A stretch of 64,000 nucleotides of DNA from Methylobacterium nodulans ORS 2060 (GCF_000022085.1 NC_011894.1:2126001-2190000); one strand, 5' to 3'. Numbered from the stretch's first letter, positions 50,104 through 59,588 are shown. Made by a program: numbers and translations. Notes: generated by a model not told the origin, from the sequence alone.

Positions 50104-51735
50104 TCACAGCGCCTTGGCCATTTCCCGAAGGATGAACTTCTGGATCTTGCCCGTCGACGTCTTCGGCAGTTCAGTGAAGACGACGTGCTTGGGAACCTTG
50201 TAGCCGGCGAGCGACTGGCGGCACCACCCGATCAGCTCCTCGGCCGAGACCATCTCGGAGCCCTTCAGCTCCACGAAGGCACAGGGCGTCTCGCCCCACT
50301 TCTCGTCGGGCTTGGCGACCACCGCGGCGGCCGCGACCGCCGGGTGCTTGAACAGGGCTTCCTCCACCTCGATCGACGAGATGTTCTCGCCGCCCGAGAT
50401 GATGATGTCCTTCGAGCGGTCCTTGAGCTGGATGTAGCCGTCCGGATGCTTCACGCCGAGGTCGCCCGAATGGAACCAGCCGCCCCGGAATGCCTCCTCG
50501 GTGGCCTTCGGGTTCTTGAGGTAGCCACGCATCACCACGTTGCCGCGGAACATGACCTCGCCGAGGGTCTGGCCGTCCGCCGGGACGGGCTGCATCGTCT
50601 CGGGATCGAGCACGTCGAGGGCTTCGAGGGGCGGGTAGCGCACGCCCTGCCGGGCCTTGCGGGCCGCCTGCTCGGGTTTCGTGAGGGCGTCCCAGTCGGC
50701 GTGCCACTCGTTCACCACGGCCGGGCCGTAGGTCTCGGTGAGTCCGTAGAGATGCGTGACGTCGAAGCCGGCCTCCGCCATCCCGGCGAGGACCGCTTCC
50801 GGCGGCGGCGCGGCGGCGGTGAAGAACGACACCCGGTGCGGGAGGCTGCGCCGCTCAGGCGCGGGCGCATTGAGCAGGAGCTGCATCACGATCGGCGCGC
50901 CGCACAGATGGGTGACCCGGTGGTCCGCGATGGCGTCGTACATCGCCTTCGCCCGCACCTGCCGCAGGCAGACATGCGTGCCGGCGACGACTGAGAGCGT
51001 CCAGGGAAAGCACCAGCCGTTGCAGTGGAACATCGGCAGCGTCCACAGATAGACCGGATGCTTGCCGAGCGCGCCCGTGACGACGTTGCCCACCGCGAGC
51101 AGGGCCGCCCCCCGGTGGTGATAGACCACCCCCTTCGGGTCACCCGTCGTTCCCGACGTGTAGTTGAGCGAGATCGCGTCCCACTCGTCGCGCGGCATTG
51201 CCCAGGCATGGTCCGGGTCGCCGGAGGCCAGGAACTCCTCGTACTCGACCGTGCCGAGGCGCTCGCCCTCGCCGGTGAATTCCGGGTCGTCGTAGTCGAT
51301 GACGAGGGGCTTCACCTTGGCCTGCGCCAGGGCCGGCTTGATCGTGCGGGCGAACTCGCGGTCGGTGATCAGCACCTTGGCCTCGCCATGGTCGAGGCAG
51401 AAGGCGAGGACGGCGGGGTCGAGGCGGGTGTTGAGCGTGTTGAGCACTGCCCCGGTCATCGGCACGCCGTAATGGCACTCGATCATCGCCGGGGTGTTGG
51501 CGAGCATCACGGCCACCGTGTCGCCGCGCGTGATCCCGCGGGCCGCGAGCGCCGAGGCGAGACGCCGGGTGCGGGCATAGAGGTCGCGGTAGCTGCGCCG
51601 CAGGGAGCCGTGGATGATCGCGACATGGTCCGGGAAGACCGTGGCCGCCCGTTCCAGGAAGCTCAGGGGCGTCAGCGGCTGGAAATTGGCCGGATTCCGG
51701 TCGAGGCCACGGTCGTAGATGGTCTCGGCGGTCAT
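50104..51735 (-). CDS. Acyl-CoA synthetase (AMP-forming, medium-chain / AlkK-DmdB-like)
   Basis: 543 residues from the ATG at 51735 (MTAETIYDRGLDRNPANFQP). ANL-family landmarks: SLNYTSGTTGDPKGVVYHHR (P-loop), LPMFHCNGWCFPWTLSVVAG, HLYGLTETYGPAVVNEWHAD, WFHSGDLGVKHPDGYIQLKD, RSKDIIISGGENISSIEVEE and the catalytic Lys region LPKTSTGKIQKFILR near the end. HCNGWCFPW is typical of the fatty-acid or methylmercaptopropionate ligase subgroup. Activates a carboxylic acid to its CoA ester. The gene is divergent from a propionyl-CoA-synthetase-like gene, 233 bp away. Residues upstream of this ATG in the longer frame are not conserved. Confidence 0.9.
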   Translation of the reverse strand: MTAETIYDRGLDRNPANFQPLTPLSFLERAATVFPDHVAIIHGSLRRSYRDLYARTRRLASALAARGITRGDTVAVMLANTPAMIECHYGVPMTGAVLNTLNTRLDPAVLAFCLDHGEAKVLITDREFARTIKPALAQAKVKPLVIDYDDPEFTGEGERLGTVEYEEFLASGDPDHAWAMPRDEWDAISLNYTSGTTGDPKGVVYHHRGAALLAVGNVVTGALGKHPVYLWTLPMFHCNGWCFPWTLSVVAGTHVCLRQVRAKAMYDAIADHRVTHLCGAPIVMQLLLNAPAPERRSLPHRVSFFTAAAPPPEAVLAGMAEAGFDVTHLYGLTETYGPAVVNEWHADWDALTKPEQAARKARQGVRYPPLEALDVLDPETMQPVPADGQTLGEVMFRGNVVMRGYLKNPKATEEAFRGGWFHSGDLGVKHPDGYIQLKDRSKDIIISGGENISSIEVEEALFKHPAVAAAAVVAKPDEKWGETPCAFVELKGSEMVSAEELIGWCRQSLAGYKVPKHVVFTELPKTSTGKIQKFILREMAKAL

Positions 51736-51968
51736 GTGGATGCCTCCCGCGATCTTGGCGCGAGCTCCATGCAGCGGCCCGCCGCCGCAGTGTAGCCGAC
51801 GCCCTGCGGCGCAAAAGGCCGAAGGAGATTTCGGGCGCCCGACGAAAGACGTAGGCGCATCGGAGGATTCAACGCAGGCCGTTCCTGCCTTAAGCAGGAC
51901 GTCAACAAGAGCCGCTCCGCCCCCCCGGAGGCGGCCCGCAGCGCATCGGGACGGGAACGCAAAAGGCC

Positions 51969-53894
51969 ATGACGTCATCCGGGACGACGGCGGGGAGCCG
52001 CTACGCTGAGGTCTATGGGCGGTGGAAGGCGGATCCGGCCGCGTTCTGGGCCGAGGCCGCCCGGGCGATCGACTGGAGCCGGCCGGCGGACAGGACCTTC
52101 GACCCCGAGGCCGGCGTCTACGGCCACTGGTTCGTCGGCGCCGAGGTCAATGCCTGCCACAACGCCGTCGACCGCCATGTGGCGGGAGGCCGGGCCGACC
52201 AGGCGGCGATCCTGTACGATTCCCCCGTCACCGGTACGACACGCCGCATCACCTATGCGGAGCTTCAGGAGGAGGTGGCTTTGCTCGCCGCGGTCCTGCG
52301 GGATCTCGGCGTCGAGCGTGGCGACCGCGTCGTCCTCTACATGCCGATGGTGCCGGAAGCCCTCTACGGCATGCTGGCCTGCGCGCGGCTCGGCGCGGTG
52401 CATTCGGTCGTGTTCGGGGGCTTCGCCGCCAAGGAACTCGCGGCCCGCATCGAGGACGCCGCCCCGAAGCTGGTGCTCGCCGCCTCCTGCGGCATCGAGC
52501 CGGGCCGGGTCGTCGCCTACAAGCCTCTCCTCGACGAGGCCTGCCGCCTCTCGAACCACAAGCCGCAAGCCTGCCTGATCCTGCAACGCCCGCAAGGGGA
52601 GGCTGCGCTGGCCGAGGGGCGCGACCGCGACTGGGCGGCGGAAGTGGCCGCCGCGCGCGAGGCCGGGCGCCGGGCGGATTGCGTGCCGGTGGCGGCCACC
52701 GACCCGCTCTACATCCTCTACACGTCGGGCACGACGGGCAAGCCGAAGGGCGTGGTGCGCGATACGGGCGGCTACCTCGTGGCGCTCACCTGGTCGATGC
52801 TGAACCTCTACGGCATCCAGCCGGGCGAGGTGTATTGGTGCGCCTCCGACGTCGGCTGGGTCGTCGGCCATTCCTACATCGTCTACGGGCCGCTGCTGCA
52901 CGGCTGCACCACCGTCCTGTACGAGGGCAAGCCGGTTGGAACGCCCGATGCGGGCGCCTTCTGGCGGGTGATTGCCGAGACCGGGGCGGTCGCGCTCTTC
53001 ACGGCGCCGACGGCTTTGCGCGCCGTCAAGAAGGAGGATCCGGAGGCGGTGCTGATGCGCGGCCACGACCTGTCGCGCTTCCGGACCCTGTTCCTCGCCG
53101 GCGAGCGCGCCGATCCCGACACGGTCGCCTGGGCCGAGCGCATCCTCGGCGTGCCGGTCATCGACCATTGGTGGCAGACCGAGACCGGCTGGCCGATCGC
53201 GGCCAACCCCGTCGGCCTCGGCATCCTGCCGGTCAAGCACGGCAGCCCCACCGTGGCGATGCCGGGCTACGACGTGCAGGTGCTCGACGAGGGCGGCAAG
53301 CCCGTGCCCGCCGACACGATGGGGACCATCGCGATCAGGCTGCCCCTGCCGCCCGGCTGCCTGCCCACCCTCTGGCGACAGGACGAGCGCTTCCGCGAAA
53401 GCTACCTCGCCGCCTTTCCGGGCTACTACAACACCTCGGATGCCGGCTTCCTCGACCGCGACGGCTACGTCTATGTCATGGGGCGCACCGACGACATCAT
53501 CAATGTGGCGGGCCACCGGCTCTCCACGGGCGGCATGGAGGAGGTGCTGGCCTCCCATCCGGCCGTGGCGGAATGCGCCGTGATCGGCATCAGGGACAGC
53601 CTCAAGGGCGAGGCGCCCTGCGGCTTCGTGGTGCTGAAATCCGGCGTCGCGCGCCCGCCCGACGTGATCGAGCGCGAGCTCGTGGCGCTCGTGCGCGAGC
53701 GGATCGGCCCGGTCGCGGCCTTCAGGCTCGCGCTGACGGTCGGGCGGCTGCCCAAGACGCGCTCCGGCAAGATCCTGCGCGGGACGATGAAGAAGATCGC
53801 CGATGGCGAGCCCTGGACCACGCCGGCGACCATCGACGACCCGGCCATCCTGGAGGAGATCAGTGCCGCGCTGCATGCCAGGGGCCTGGGCTGA
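51969..53894 (+). CDS. prpE: Propionyl-CoA synthetase (PrpE-like)
   Basis: 641 residues, the PrpE/Acs length. N-terminal ACAS-type domain (YAEVYGRWKADPAAFWAEAA). P-loop YILYTSGTTGKPKGVVRDTG, then GEVYWCASDVGWVVGHSYIV, YGPLLHGCTTVLYEGKPVGT and PDAGAFWRVIAETGAVALFT, which are closer to PrpE than to acetyl-CoA synthetase. DHWWQTETGWPI and the acetylatable Lys at about residue 601 (KTRSGKILRGTMKKI) are present. Makes propionyl-CoA (possibly also acetyl-CoA) from the acid and ATP in the cytoplasm. It probably serves short-chain acid use. Confidence 0.85.
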   Translation: MTSSGTTAGSRYAEVYGRWKADPAAFWAEAARAIDWSRPADRTFDPEAGVYGHWFVGAEVNACHNAVDRHVAGGRADQAAILYDSPVTGTTRRITYAELQEEVALLAAVLRDLGVERGDRVVLYMPMVPEALYGMLACARLGAVHSVVFGGFAAKELAARIEDAAPKLVLAASCGIEPGRVVAYKPLLDEACRLSNHKPQACLILQRPQGEAALAEGRDRDWAAEVAAAREAGRRADCVPVAATDPLYILYTSGTTGKPKGVVRDTGGYLVALTWSMLNLYGIQPGEVYWCASDVGWVVGHSYIVYGPLLHGCTTVLYEGKPVGTPDAGAFWRVIAETGAVALFTAPTALRAVKKEDPEAVLMRGHDLSRFRTLFLAGERADPDTVAWAERILGVPVIDHWWQTETGWPIAANPVGLGILPVKHGSPTVAMPGYDVQVLDEGGKPVPADTMGTIAIRLPLPPGCLPTLWRQDERFRESYLAAFPGYYNTSDAGFLDRDGYVYVMGRTDDIINVAGHRLSTGGMEEVLASHPAVAECAVIGIRDSLKGEAPCGFVVLKSGVARPPDVIERELVALVRERIGPVAAFRLALTVGRLPKTRSGKILRGTMKKIADGEPWTTPATIDDPAILEEISAALHARGLG

Positions 53895-53955
53895 GGGCTT
53901 TTCCGGGCGGGTCGGGCGGGCCAGATAGAGCCCGTCAGACACGGAGGTCCACCGC

Positions 53956-55077
53956 ATGACCACGCCCCGCCTGTTCCAGCCCTTGCGCCTCGACGGCCTG
54001 GAGCTGGAGAACCGCATCATCGTCGCGCCGATGTGCCAGTACTCGGCGCGGGACGGCGAGGCGAGCGACTGGCACATGATGCATCTGGGCCAGCTCGCCA
54101 TGTCGGGCGCCGGGCTGCTCACCCTGGAGGCCACCGCGGTCTCGCCCGAGGCGCGCATCACCTATGCGGATCTCGGCCTCTACAACGATGCCTGCGAGCG
54201 GGAACTCGGCCGCGTGCTCGCGGCTCTGCGCAACTATGCGCCGATCCCGCTCTGCATCCAGATCGCCCATGCGGGCCGCAAGGCGTCGAGCGAGACGCCC
54301 TGGAACGGCGGCGCTCAGATCGCCCCGGACTCGCCCTATGGCTGGCTCACCGAGGCCCCCTCGGCCCTGCCCCATGCGCAGGACGAGGTGGCGCCGCGCG
54401 CCCTCGATGCGGCGGACATGAAGCGCATCCGCGACGACTTCGTCGCGACGGCGAAGCGCGCCATGCGCCTCGGGATCGACTCGGTCGAGATCCACGCGGC
54501 CCATGGCTACCTGCTGCACCAGTTCCTCTCGCCGCTCTCCAACCAGCGCAGCGACGCCTATGGCGGCAGCCTGGAGAACCGGATGCGCTTCCCGCTGGAG
54601 GTGTTCGACGCCGTGCGCGACGCGGTGCCCTCGGGCAAGCCCGTCTGGGCCCGCGTCTCGGCGACCGACTGGGTCGAGGAGGGCTGGGAGGTCGAGCAGA
54701 CCGTCGCCTTCGCCGAGGCCCTGAAGGCGCGGGGCGCCGCCGCGATCCACGTCTCCACCGGCGGCGTGTCCCCGCGGCAGAAGATCGCCCTCGGTCCGGG
54801 CTATCAGGTGCCCTTCGCCGAGCGCGTGCGGGCGGCGACGGACCTCGTCACCATCGCGGTCGGCCTCATCACCGCGCCGCGTCAGGCGGAGGAGATCCTG
54901 CAGGACGGCAAGGCGGATGCGATCTCGCTCGCCCGGGCGATGCTCTACGATCCCCGCTGGCCCTGGCACGCCGCTGCCGAGCTCGGCGCCCGGGTGCGGG
55001 CGCCCAAGCAGTACTGGCGCTCGCAGCCGCGGGAATACAAGGACCTGTTCAAGGACTCGTCCTTCGGGCAGCGCTGA
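53956..55077 (+). CDS. NADH:flavin oxidoreductase, old yellow enzyme family (YqjM-like)
   Basis: 373 residues. FMN-barrel motifs: LENRIIVAPMCQYSARDGEA with the YqjM-type Cys27, IQIAHAGRKASSETPWNGGA, DSVEIHAAHGYLLHQFLSPL followed by SNQRSDAYGGSLENRMRFPL, and IAVGLITAPRQAEEILQDGK plus ADAISLARAMLYDPRWPWHA. Reduces activated C=C bonds with NAD(P)H. The physiological substrate is unknown. The ATG lies 61 bp after the PrpE-like stop on the same strand, so co-transcription is possible. A perfect hairpin 77 bp downstream ends the transcript. Confidence 0.9.
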   Translation: MTTPRLFQPLRLDGLELENRIIVAPMCQYSARDGEASDWHMMHLGQLAMSGAGLLTLEATAVSPEARITYADLGLYNDACERELGRVLAALRNYAPIPLCIQIAHAGRKASSETPWNGGAQIAPDSPYGWLTEAPSALPHAQDEVAPRALDAADMKRIRDDFVATAKRAMRLGIDSVEIHAAHGYLLHQFLSPLSNQRSDAYGGSLENRMRFPLEVFDAVRDAVPSGKPVWARVSATDWVEEGWEVEQTVAFAEALKARGAAAIHVSTGGVSPRQKIALGPGYQVPFAERVRAATDLVTIAVGLITAPRQAEEILQDGKADAISLARAMLYDPRWPWHAAAELGARVRAPKQYWRSQPREYKDLFKDSSFGQR

Positions 55078-55153
55078 GCGCGGATTCCGGATCCGCTCCC
55101 CGCCGAAGTGGAGGCCGGTTCGGCGCAAGGGAGCGCGTCACATCAAAGGCTTG

Positions 55154-55190
55154 AGAGCCGCCGACCTGATTGCATCAGGTCGGCGGCTCT
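55154..55190. terminator. Bidirectional terminator between oxidoreductase and pca genes
   Basis: Perfect 17-bp stem AGAGCCGCCGACCTGAT / ATCAGGTCGGCGGCTCT with loop TGC. It lies 76 bp after the oxidoreductase stop and 5 bp before the end of the pcaL gene on the other strand, so it can stop both convergent transcripts. Confidence 0.85.
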
Positions 55191-55195
55191 AAGTG

Positions 55196-56377
55196 TCACT
55201 CCAGCTCGTCGCCGAGCACGTCCTTCGCCCAGCGGAAGGCCCCGTTGACTGCGGGCACGCCCGCATAGACGGCGGCCTGAAGCAGCAGCGCCTGGAGCTC
55301 GGACGGCGTCACGCCGTTCGCAAGCGCCGGCCGCACGTGGAGCTTGAACTCCTCCTCGCGGCCGAGCGCCACCATGAGGGCGAGGGTCACGAGCGAGCGC
55401 GTCTTCCACGGCAGCCGCGGATCGCCCCAGATCTCGCCCCAGGCGATGCGGGTGATGAAGTCCTGCCAGGGCCCCGCGAAGGTGCCGGCCGCCGCGAGCG
55501 AGCGGTCGACATGCGCCTCGCCCAGCACCCCCCGCCGGTTCGACAGGCCCTCCGTGAAGGGCACCGCCCCGGTCGCTGCCTCGGCGGCCCCGCGATGACG
55601 GTCGAGGAAGGCGAGGAGGTGGGCGGCGGCGGCCTCGGGGCGCTCGATGGCGAGGAGATGGCGGGCTGCGGGCAGCACCACCAGCTCCGCGTGCCGGATG
55701 CCCTCGCAGATCTCCTCCGACTTCGCGGGCGGGGTCGAGGGGTCGTCGCGCCCGGCGATCACCAGGGTCGGGGCCTCAATGCGGCCGAGCCCGGGGCGCA
55801 GATCCATCCGGCCGATGGCATGGCAGCAGACCGCGTAGCCGGCCCGGTCGGTTCCGAGGAATTGCCGGCGCACCGGATCGACCAGGGCGGGTGCGGTCCG
55901 GGGGAAGTCCGGCGTGAACCAGCGTTCCATGGTCACGTCCACGATGGCGGCGGTGCCCTGCGCCCGCACCGTCTCGGCGCGCTCGTTCCACGAGGCCTCG
56001 GTCGGCATGTGGGCGGCGGTCGCCATGAGCGTCAGGCTCTGCACCCGCTCGGGCGCGCGCATCGCCAGCGCCTGGCCGGTCATGCCGCCGAGCGAGAGGC
56101 CGACGATGTGGGCGCGCGCGATCCCGAGCGCGTCGAGGAGGCCGAGGAGGTCGTCGGCGAGATCCTCCACGGAGGCGGACTCGTCGCGCACCTGCGAGGC
56201 GCCGTGGCCGCGGGTGTCGTAGCGCAGGACGCGGTAGCGGCCGCGCAGGGCCGGCACGAGCGGGTCCCACATCGCCAGCGCCGTGCCGAGCGAGTTCGAG
56301 AAGGCCACGACGGGTGCGCCGCTCGGGCCCGAGAGCTCGTAGTTCAGGGTCGTGCCGTTGGCCTGGATCAGGGGCAT
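55196..56377 (-). CDS. pcaL: Fused 3-oxoadipate enol-lactonase / 4-carboxymuconolactone decarboxylase
   Basis: 393 residues. Residues 1-260 are the PcaD-type alpha/beta hydrolase: VVAFSNSLGTALAMWDPLVP, YDTRGHGASQ, nucleophile GLSLGG with Ser95, DDPSTPP near 211 and the catalytic His in AARHLLAIERP at 240. Residues about 280-393 are the PcaC carboxymuconolactone decarboxylase domain (RRGVLGEAHVDRSLAAAGTF, WGDPRLPWKTRSLVTLALMV, ALANGVTPSELQALLLQAAV). The fused protein performs decarboxylation of 4-carboxymuconolactone and hydrolysis of the resulting enol-lactone to 3-oxoadipate. Last gene of the operon, 15 bp after pcaB. Confidence 0.93.
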   Translation of the reverse strand: MPLIQANGTTLNYELSGPSGAPVVAFSNSLGTALAMWDPLVPALRGRYRVLRYDTRGHGASQVRDESASVEDLADDLLGLLDALGIARAHIVGLSLGGMTGQALAMRAPERVQSLTLMATAAHMPTEASWNERAETVRAQGTAAIVDVTMERWFTPDFPRTAPALVDPVRRQFLGTDRAGYAVCCHAIGRMDLRPGLGRIEAPTLVIAGRDDPSTPPAKSEEICEGIRHAELVVLPAARHLLAIERPEAAAAHLLAFLDRHRGAAEAATGAVPFTEGLSNRRGVLGEAHVDRSLAAAGTFAGPWQDFITRIAWGEIWGDPRLPWKTRSLVTLALMVALGREEEFKLHVRPALANGVTPSELQALLLQAAVYAGVPAVNGAFRWAKDVLGDELE

Positions 56378-56392
56378 GGGGGGATCGTCCCG

Positions 56393-57748
56393 TCAGGTGG
56401 AGAGAAGGGCGGCATGGCGCGCCGTCTCGGCGAGCGCCCGGTCGGCGGTGCGCGCGCCGGCGCGGATCGCCGGGGCGAGATCGAAGGCCGGTCCGAGATC
56501 GATGCCCGCCGCCTCCGGGCGGGCGCGCAGCACCTCGGCCAGGGTACCTTTCCCGTCGCGGACGGCCCCGGCGGCCTCCTCGACGAGCCGGTGGGCGGCC
56601 TCGGCGCCGAGCCTCGGCGCGAGCCGCGCGGCAGCGGCATCCGCGAAGAGCAGGCCGCGGGTGAGATCGAGATTCGCGCGCATGCGATCCGGGTCGGGCA
56701 CCAAACCCTCGGCCAGGGCCCGCGCCTCGCGTAAGGCGCCCGAGGCGAGCCCGAACAGGGTCGGCAGTGCGTGCCACTCCGCATGCCAGGCGCCGGCGGG
56801 CCGCTCATGCGCCGCCGCCATCGCATCGAGGAGCGGCAGAACCTGCCCCTTGCCGGCGCTGAACGCCGCGAGGATCACCGTCGAGGAGACGGGGTTGCGT
56901 TTATGCGGCATGGCCGAGGAGCCGCCGCGGCCCGGCACAAAGGGTTCGGCCACCTCGCCGACCTCGGTGCTGGCGAGGCTCGCAACGTCCGTGGCAAGCT
57001 TGGCGAGCGCCCCCATCAGCAGGGCGAGCCAGGTGCCGGCCTCGGCGATGCGGGCGCGGCGGGTGTGCCAGGGCGCCGGGTCGAAGCGCAGGCCGAGCTC
57101 CGCGGCGAAGCGCTCGCCCACCGCATCCGCATGCTCCTTCAGGCCCGCGAGCGTCCCGACCGGGCCGCCCAGAGAGGCCGTCAGCAAGCTGTCCCGCAGG
57201 CGCGGCAGGCCGGCTGCCACCTCGGCGATGCCGAGCGCCCAGATGGCGGCCTTGTATCCGAAGGTGACCGGGGCGGCCTGCTGCCCGTAGGTGCGCCCGA
57301 CGCAAGCCGTCTCGCGGTGGCGGCGGGCGAGGTCGGAGAGCCCGGCGAGGATCGCCCGCAGGTCCGCGGCGACGAGATCGAGGGCGTCGCGCAGCTGGAG
57401 GATCAGGGCGGTGTCGGCGATGTCCTGGGTGGTGGTGCCCTTGTGGAAGCCCGCTTCGAGGTGGCTGGGCAGGGCCTTCTGCACGGCCTTCACGAAGGGG
57501 ATCACCGGAACGCCGGAGATGGCGGTCTTCCGGCCGAGGGCAGACGGGTCGAGGGCCATGCGATCGATCGCCTCGATGGCGCCGGCGAGATCGCCCGGAA
57601 CCAGCCCCGCCTCCGCCTCCGCCCGCGCCAGCGCCGCTTCCGCCCGCAGCATGGCGGCGACCCGGGCCTCGTCGGCGAAGACCGCCCGCATCGCATCCGT
57701 GGCGAAGAGCGGGCCGAGGAGGGCGGAATCGAGGGCCGAGACAGTCAT
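56393..57748 (-). CDS. pcaB: 3-carboxy-cis,cis-muconate cycloisomerase
   Basis: 451 residues of the fumarase/aspartase superfamily. Conserved PcaB elements: TTTQDIADTALILQLRDALD, GRTYGQQAAPVTFGYKAAIW and the superfamily signature GSSAMPHKRNP at about 276-286. Converts 3-carboxymuconate to 4-carboxymuconolactone. It is followed 15 bp later by pcaL. Upstream, a 225-bp inverted-repeat element separates it from the BKACE gene, yet all genes are co-directional. Confidence 0.93.
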   Translation of the reverse strand: MTVSALDSALLGPLFATDAMRAVFADEARVAAMLRAEAALARAEAEAGLVPGDLAGAIEAIDRMALDPSALGRKTAISGVPVIPFVKAVQKALPSHLEAGFHKGTTTQDIADTALILQLRDALDLVAADLRAILAGLSDLARRHRETACVGRTYGQQAAPVTFGYKAAIWALGIAEVAAGLPRLRDSLLTASLGGPVGTLAGLKEHADAVGERFAAELGLRFDPAPWHTRRARIAEAGTWLALLMGALAKLATDVASLASTEVGEVAEPFVPGRGGSSAMPHKRNPVSSTVILAAFSAGKGQVLPLLDAMAAAHERPAGAWHAEWHALPTLFGLASGALREARALAEGLVPDPDRMRANLDLTRGLLFADAAAARLAPRLGAEAAHRLVEEAAGAVRDGKGTLAEVLRARPEAAGIDLGPAFDLAPAIRAGARTADRALAETARHAALLST

Positions 57749-57800
57749 GGCGATGCACCAAAGCCGACAGGATAGGGCGCAGGCGGCGCCCTTGATATGT

Positions 57801-58025
57801 CCGGTTGATCCGTTCGGAGACGAGTCCGCGCGGGGAACCCCTCTCCCGTGCGGGAGAGGGGTAGGGGTGAGGGACCAGGTGGTTCAGCAAGAAGACTGAA
57901 CCGTCCTGCTGCCAGCACTGCCGTCAGAGCTTTACTGCGGCACGGTCCGGGGCCCTCACCCCTGCCCCTCTCCCGCACGGGAGAGGGGTTCCCCGCGCGG
58001 ACTCGTCTCGGAACAGATCAATCGG
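57801..58025. repeat. Large inverted repeat inside the pca operon
   Basis: Arms of about 70 bp at 57,801-57,873 and 57,951-58,025 are near-perfect inverted copies (GAGACGAGTCCGCGCGGGGA, CCCCTCTCCCGTGCGGGAGA and GGGGTGAGGG in the left arm). Each arm holds its own smaller hairpin (CTCTCCCGTGCGGGAGAG). A 77-bp loop lies between. It has the form of a MITE- or BIME-like intergenic element and would make a very stable structure in the polycistronic RNA between BKACE and pcaB. Confidence 0.85.
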
Positions 58026-58083
58026 AAGCCGTATGACCCCTCTTTCTGCTGAGAAAAGGGGCCGCTGGCGGGATGGCCGGAGC

Positions 58084-58929
58084 CTAGGCGGCCGGCCTGA
58101 GGTTCAGGATCTGGCGGGCTTCGGCCGGGGTGGCGACGCGCCGGCCGTGGCGGGCCACCATCTCAGCCGCCAGCGAGACCAGCTCGGCGTTGCTCGCCGC
58201 CAGCCGCTCCTTGCTGATCCGGATGTTGTCCTCCAGCCCGGTGCGCACCGCATCCGCGCCGCGCGCCAGTGCCCAGCCCATCACCCGCGCCTGCTCGCGC
58301 CCGATCCCGGCCGCCGTCCAGGTCGCCTGCGGCAGGATGCGCCTGGTCTCGGCCAGCAGGATGTCGAGCAGGTGCTCGTCGGCCGGCATGGCGTTCTGCA
58401 CCCCCATCACGAACTGCACGTGGGGCGCGGCGTCCATCAGCCCGGCCTCGATCAGCCGCTTGGCCCCGTGCAGGTGCGAGAGGTCGAAGATCTCGATCTC
58501 CGGCCGCACCCCGTGCGTGCGCATCTGCGTGGCGAGCTCGGTGACCAGCGAGGCGGGGTTCTCGTAGACGATGCTGGGGAAGTTGACCGAGCCGGTGGAG
58601 AGCGAGGCCATGTCGGGGCGGTGGACCAGCGACAGCCCGCGCGCGCCCGGGTCGCGGCCGCGCCCGCCGGTGGAGAACTGCACGATCATGCCCGGGCAGT
58701 GCTGGCGCACGCCCTCCTGCACGGCGGCGAACTTGTCCGGATCGGAGGAGGGGCTCTCGTCGTCGTTGCGCACGTGGATGTGCACCAGCGTGGCGCCGGC
58801 CTCAAACGCCTGCTGGGTGGATTCGATCTGCTCGGAGACCCGGATCGGGACGGCCGGGTTGTCCTTCTTGCGCGGCACCGAGCCGGTGATCGCGACCGCG
58901 ATCACCACGGGCTTCGTCGAGGTGGTCAT
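58084..58929 (-). CDS. Beta-keto acid cleavage enzyme (BKACE, DUF849; Kce-like)
   Basis: 281 residues. Zn2+ ligands of the Kce family are present: the VHIHVRNDD motif with H50 and H52, and E233 in RTGLEDN. Other family parts: VVIAVAITGSVPRKKDNPAV, QFSTGGRGRDPGARGLSLVH, FVMGVQNAMPADEHLLDILL and WTAAGIGREQARVMGWALAR. Family members cleave a beta-keto acid with acetyl-CoA to give acetoacetate and a new CoA ester. Placement between pcaG and pcaB, with no pcaIJ or pcaF in the operon, suggests 3-oxoadipate as the substrate, giving succinyl-CoA. This is inference from context; substrate residues were not checked. Confidence 0.87.
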   Translation of the reverse strand: MTTSTKPVVIAVAITGSVPRKKDNPAVPIRVSEQIESTQQAFEAGATLVHIHVRNDDESPSSDPDKFAAVQEGVRQHCPGMIVQFSTGGRGRDPGARGLSLVHRPDMASLSTGSVNFPSIVYENPASLVTELATQMRTHGVRPEIEIFDLSHLHGAKRLIEAGLMDAAPHVQFVMGVQNAMPADEHLLDILLAETRRILPQATWTAAGIGREQARVMGWALARGADAVRTGLEDNIRISKERLAASNAELVSLAAEMVARHGRRVATPAEARQILNLRPAA

Positions 58930-58955
58930 GGGGGGCGTTCCTCTGGATTGGCGGA

Positions 58956-59588
58956 TCAGACGTCGAAGAAGACGGTCTCGTTCGGGCCCTGGAGCCGGAT
59001 GTCGAGCACGTAGGTGGGCAGGCCGCCGCGGTCCTCGCGCTGCGCGATCAGGGTCTCGCGGCGCGAGCGCTGCTCGATCAGCCCGAGCACCGGGTCGGCG
59101 GCGTTGGCCTCGGCCTCGTCGCCGAAGTAGAGGCGGGTCTGCAGCGCGATGTTGATGCCGCGGGCGGCGATCCAGAGGTTGATGTGCGGTGCCATCGGCC
59201 GATGGCCCTTGCGCCCGGCGACCGGCCCCGGCTTGATGGTCTCAAAGCTCCAGATTCCGGTCTCGAAATCCGAGCCGGTGCGGCCCCAGCCCCGGAAACT
59301 CTCGTCGAGGGCCTTGTCCTCCTGGCGGTCAGCCAGGTGGTTGTAGCGGCCGGCGGCGTTGGCCTGCCAGATCTCGACCAGCACGTCGCGCACCGGCTCG
59401 TCGGCTCCGTCGAAGACCCGGCCCTCGATGCGGATGCGTTCGCCCTTGGTCTCCGGGCCGACGAGCACGTTCGAGAAGTTGGTCTCGAAGATGTCGAAGC
59501 CGGCCTGGTGCGGAATGAGTCCGATATGGACGTAGGGACCTGCGGTCTGCGAGGCGGTCTCGCGCAAGCGTTCGATCAGCGGCATCAT
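58956..59588 (-). CDS. pcaG: Protocatechuate 3,4-dioxygenase alpha subunit
   Basis: 210 residues from the Met at 59588. Start RETASQTAGPYVHIGLIPHQ is the alpha-subunit N-terminus; GRVFDGADEPVRDVLVEIWQ, ANAAGRYNH, WGRTGSDFETGIWSFETIKP and HINLWIAARGINIALQTRLY follow the intradiol dioxygenase fold. The alpha subunit lacks the iron but shapes the active site with PcaH. It is 2 bp after the pcaH stop. Confidence 0.94.
   Translation of the reverse strand: MMPLIERLRETASQTAGPYVHIGLIPHQAGFDIFETNFSNVLVGPETKGERIRIEGRVFDGADEPVRDVLVEIWQANAAGRYNHLADRQEDKALDESFRGWGRTGSDFETGIWSFETIKPGPVAGRKGHRPMAPHINLWIAARGINIALQTRLYFGDEAEANAADPVLGLIEQRSRRETLIAQREDRGGLPTYVLDIRLQGPNETVFFDV

Noticed and set aside
51975..54161. 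A 728-codon open frame on the minus strand
   Set aside because: It lies opposite the PrpE-like and oxidoreductase genes, is Arg/Gly/Val rich without any domain, and spans their intergenic gap. It is a GC-rich shadow.
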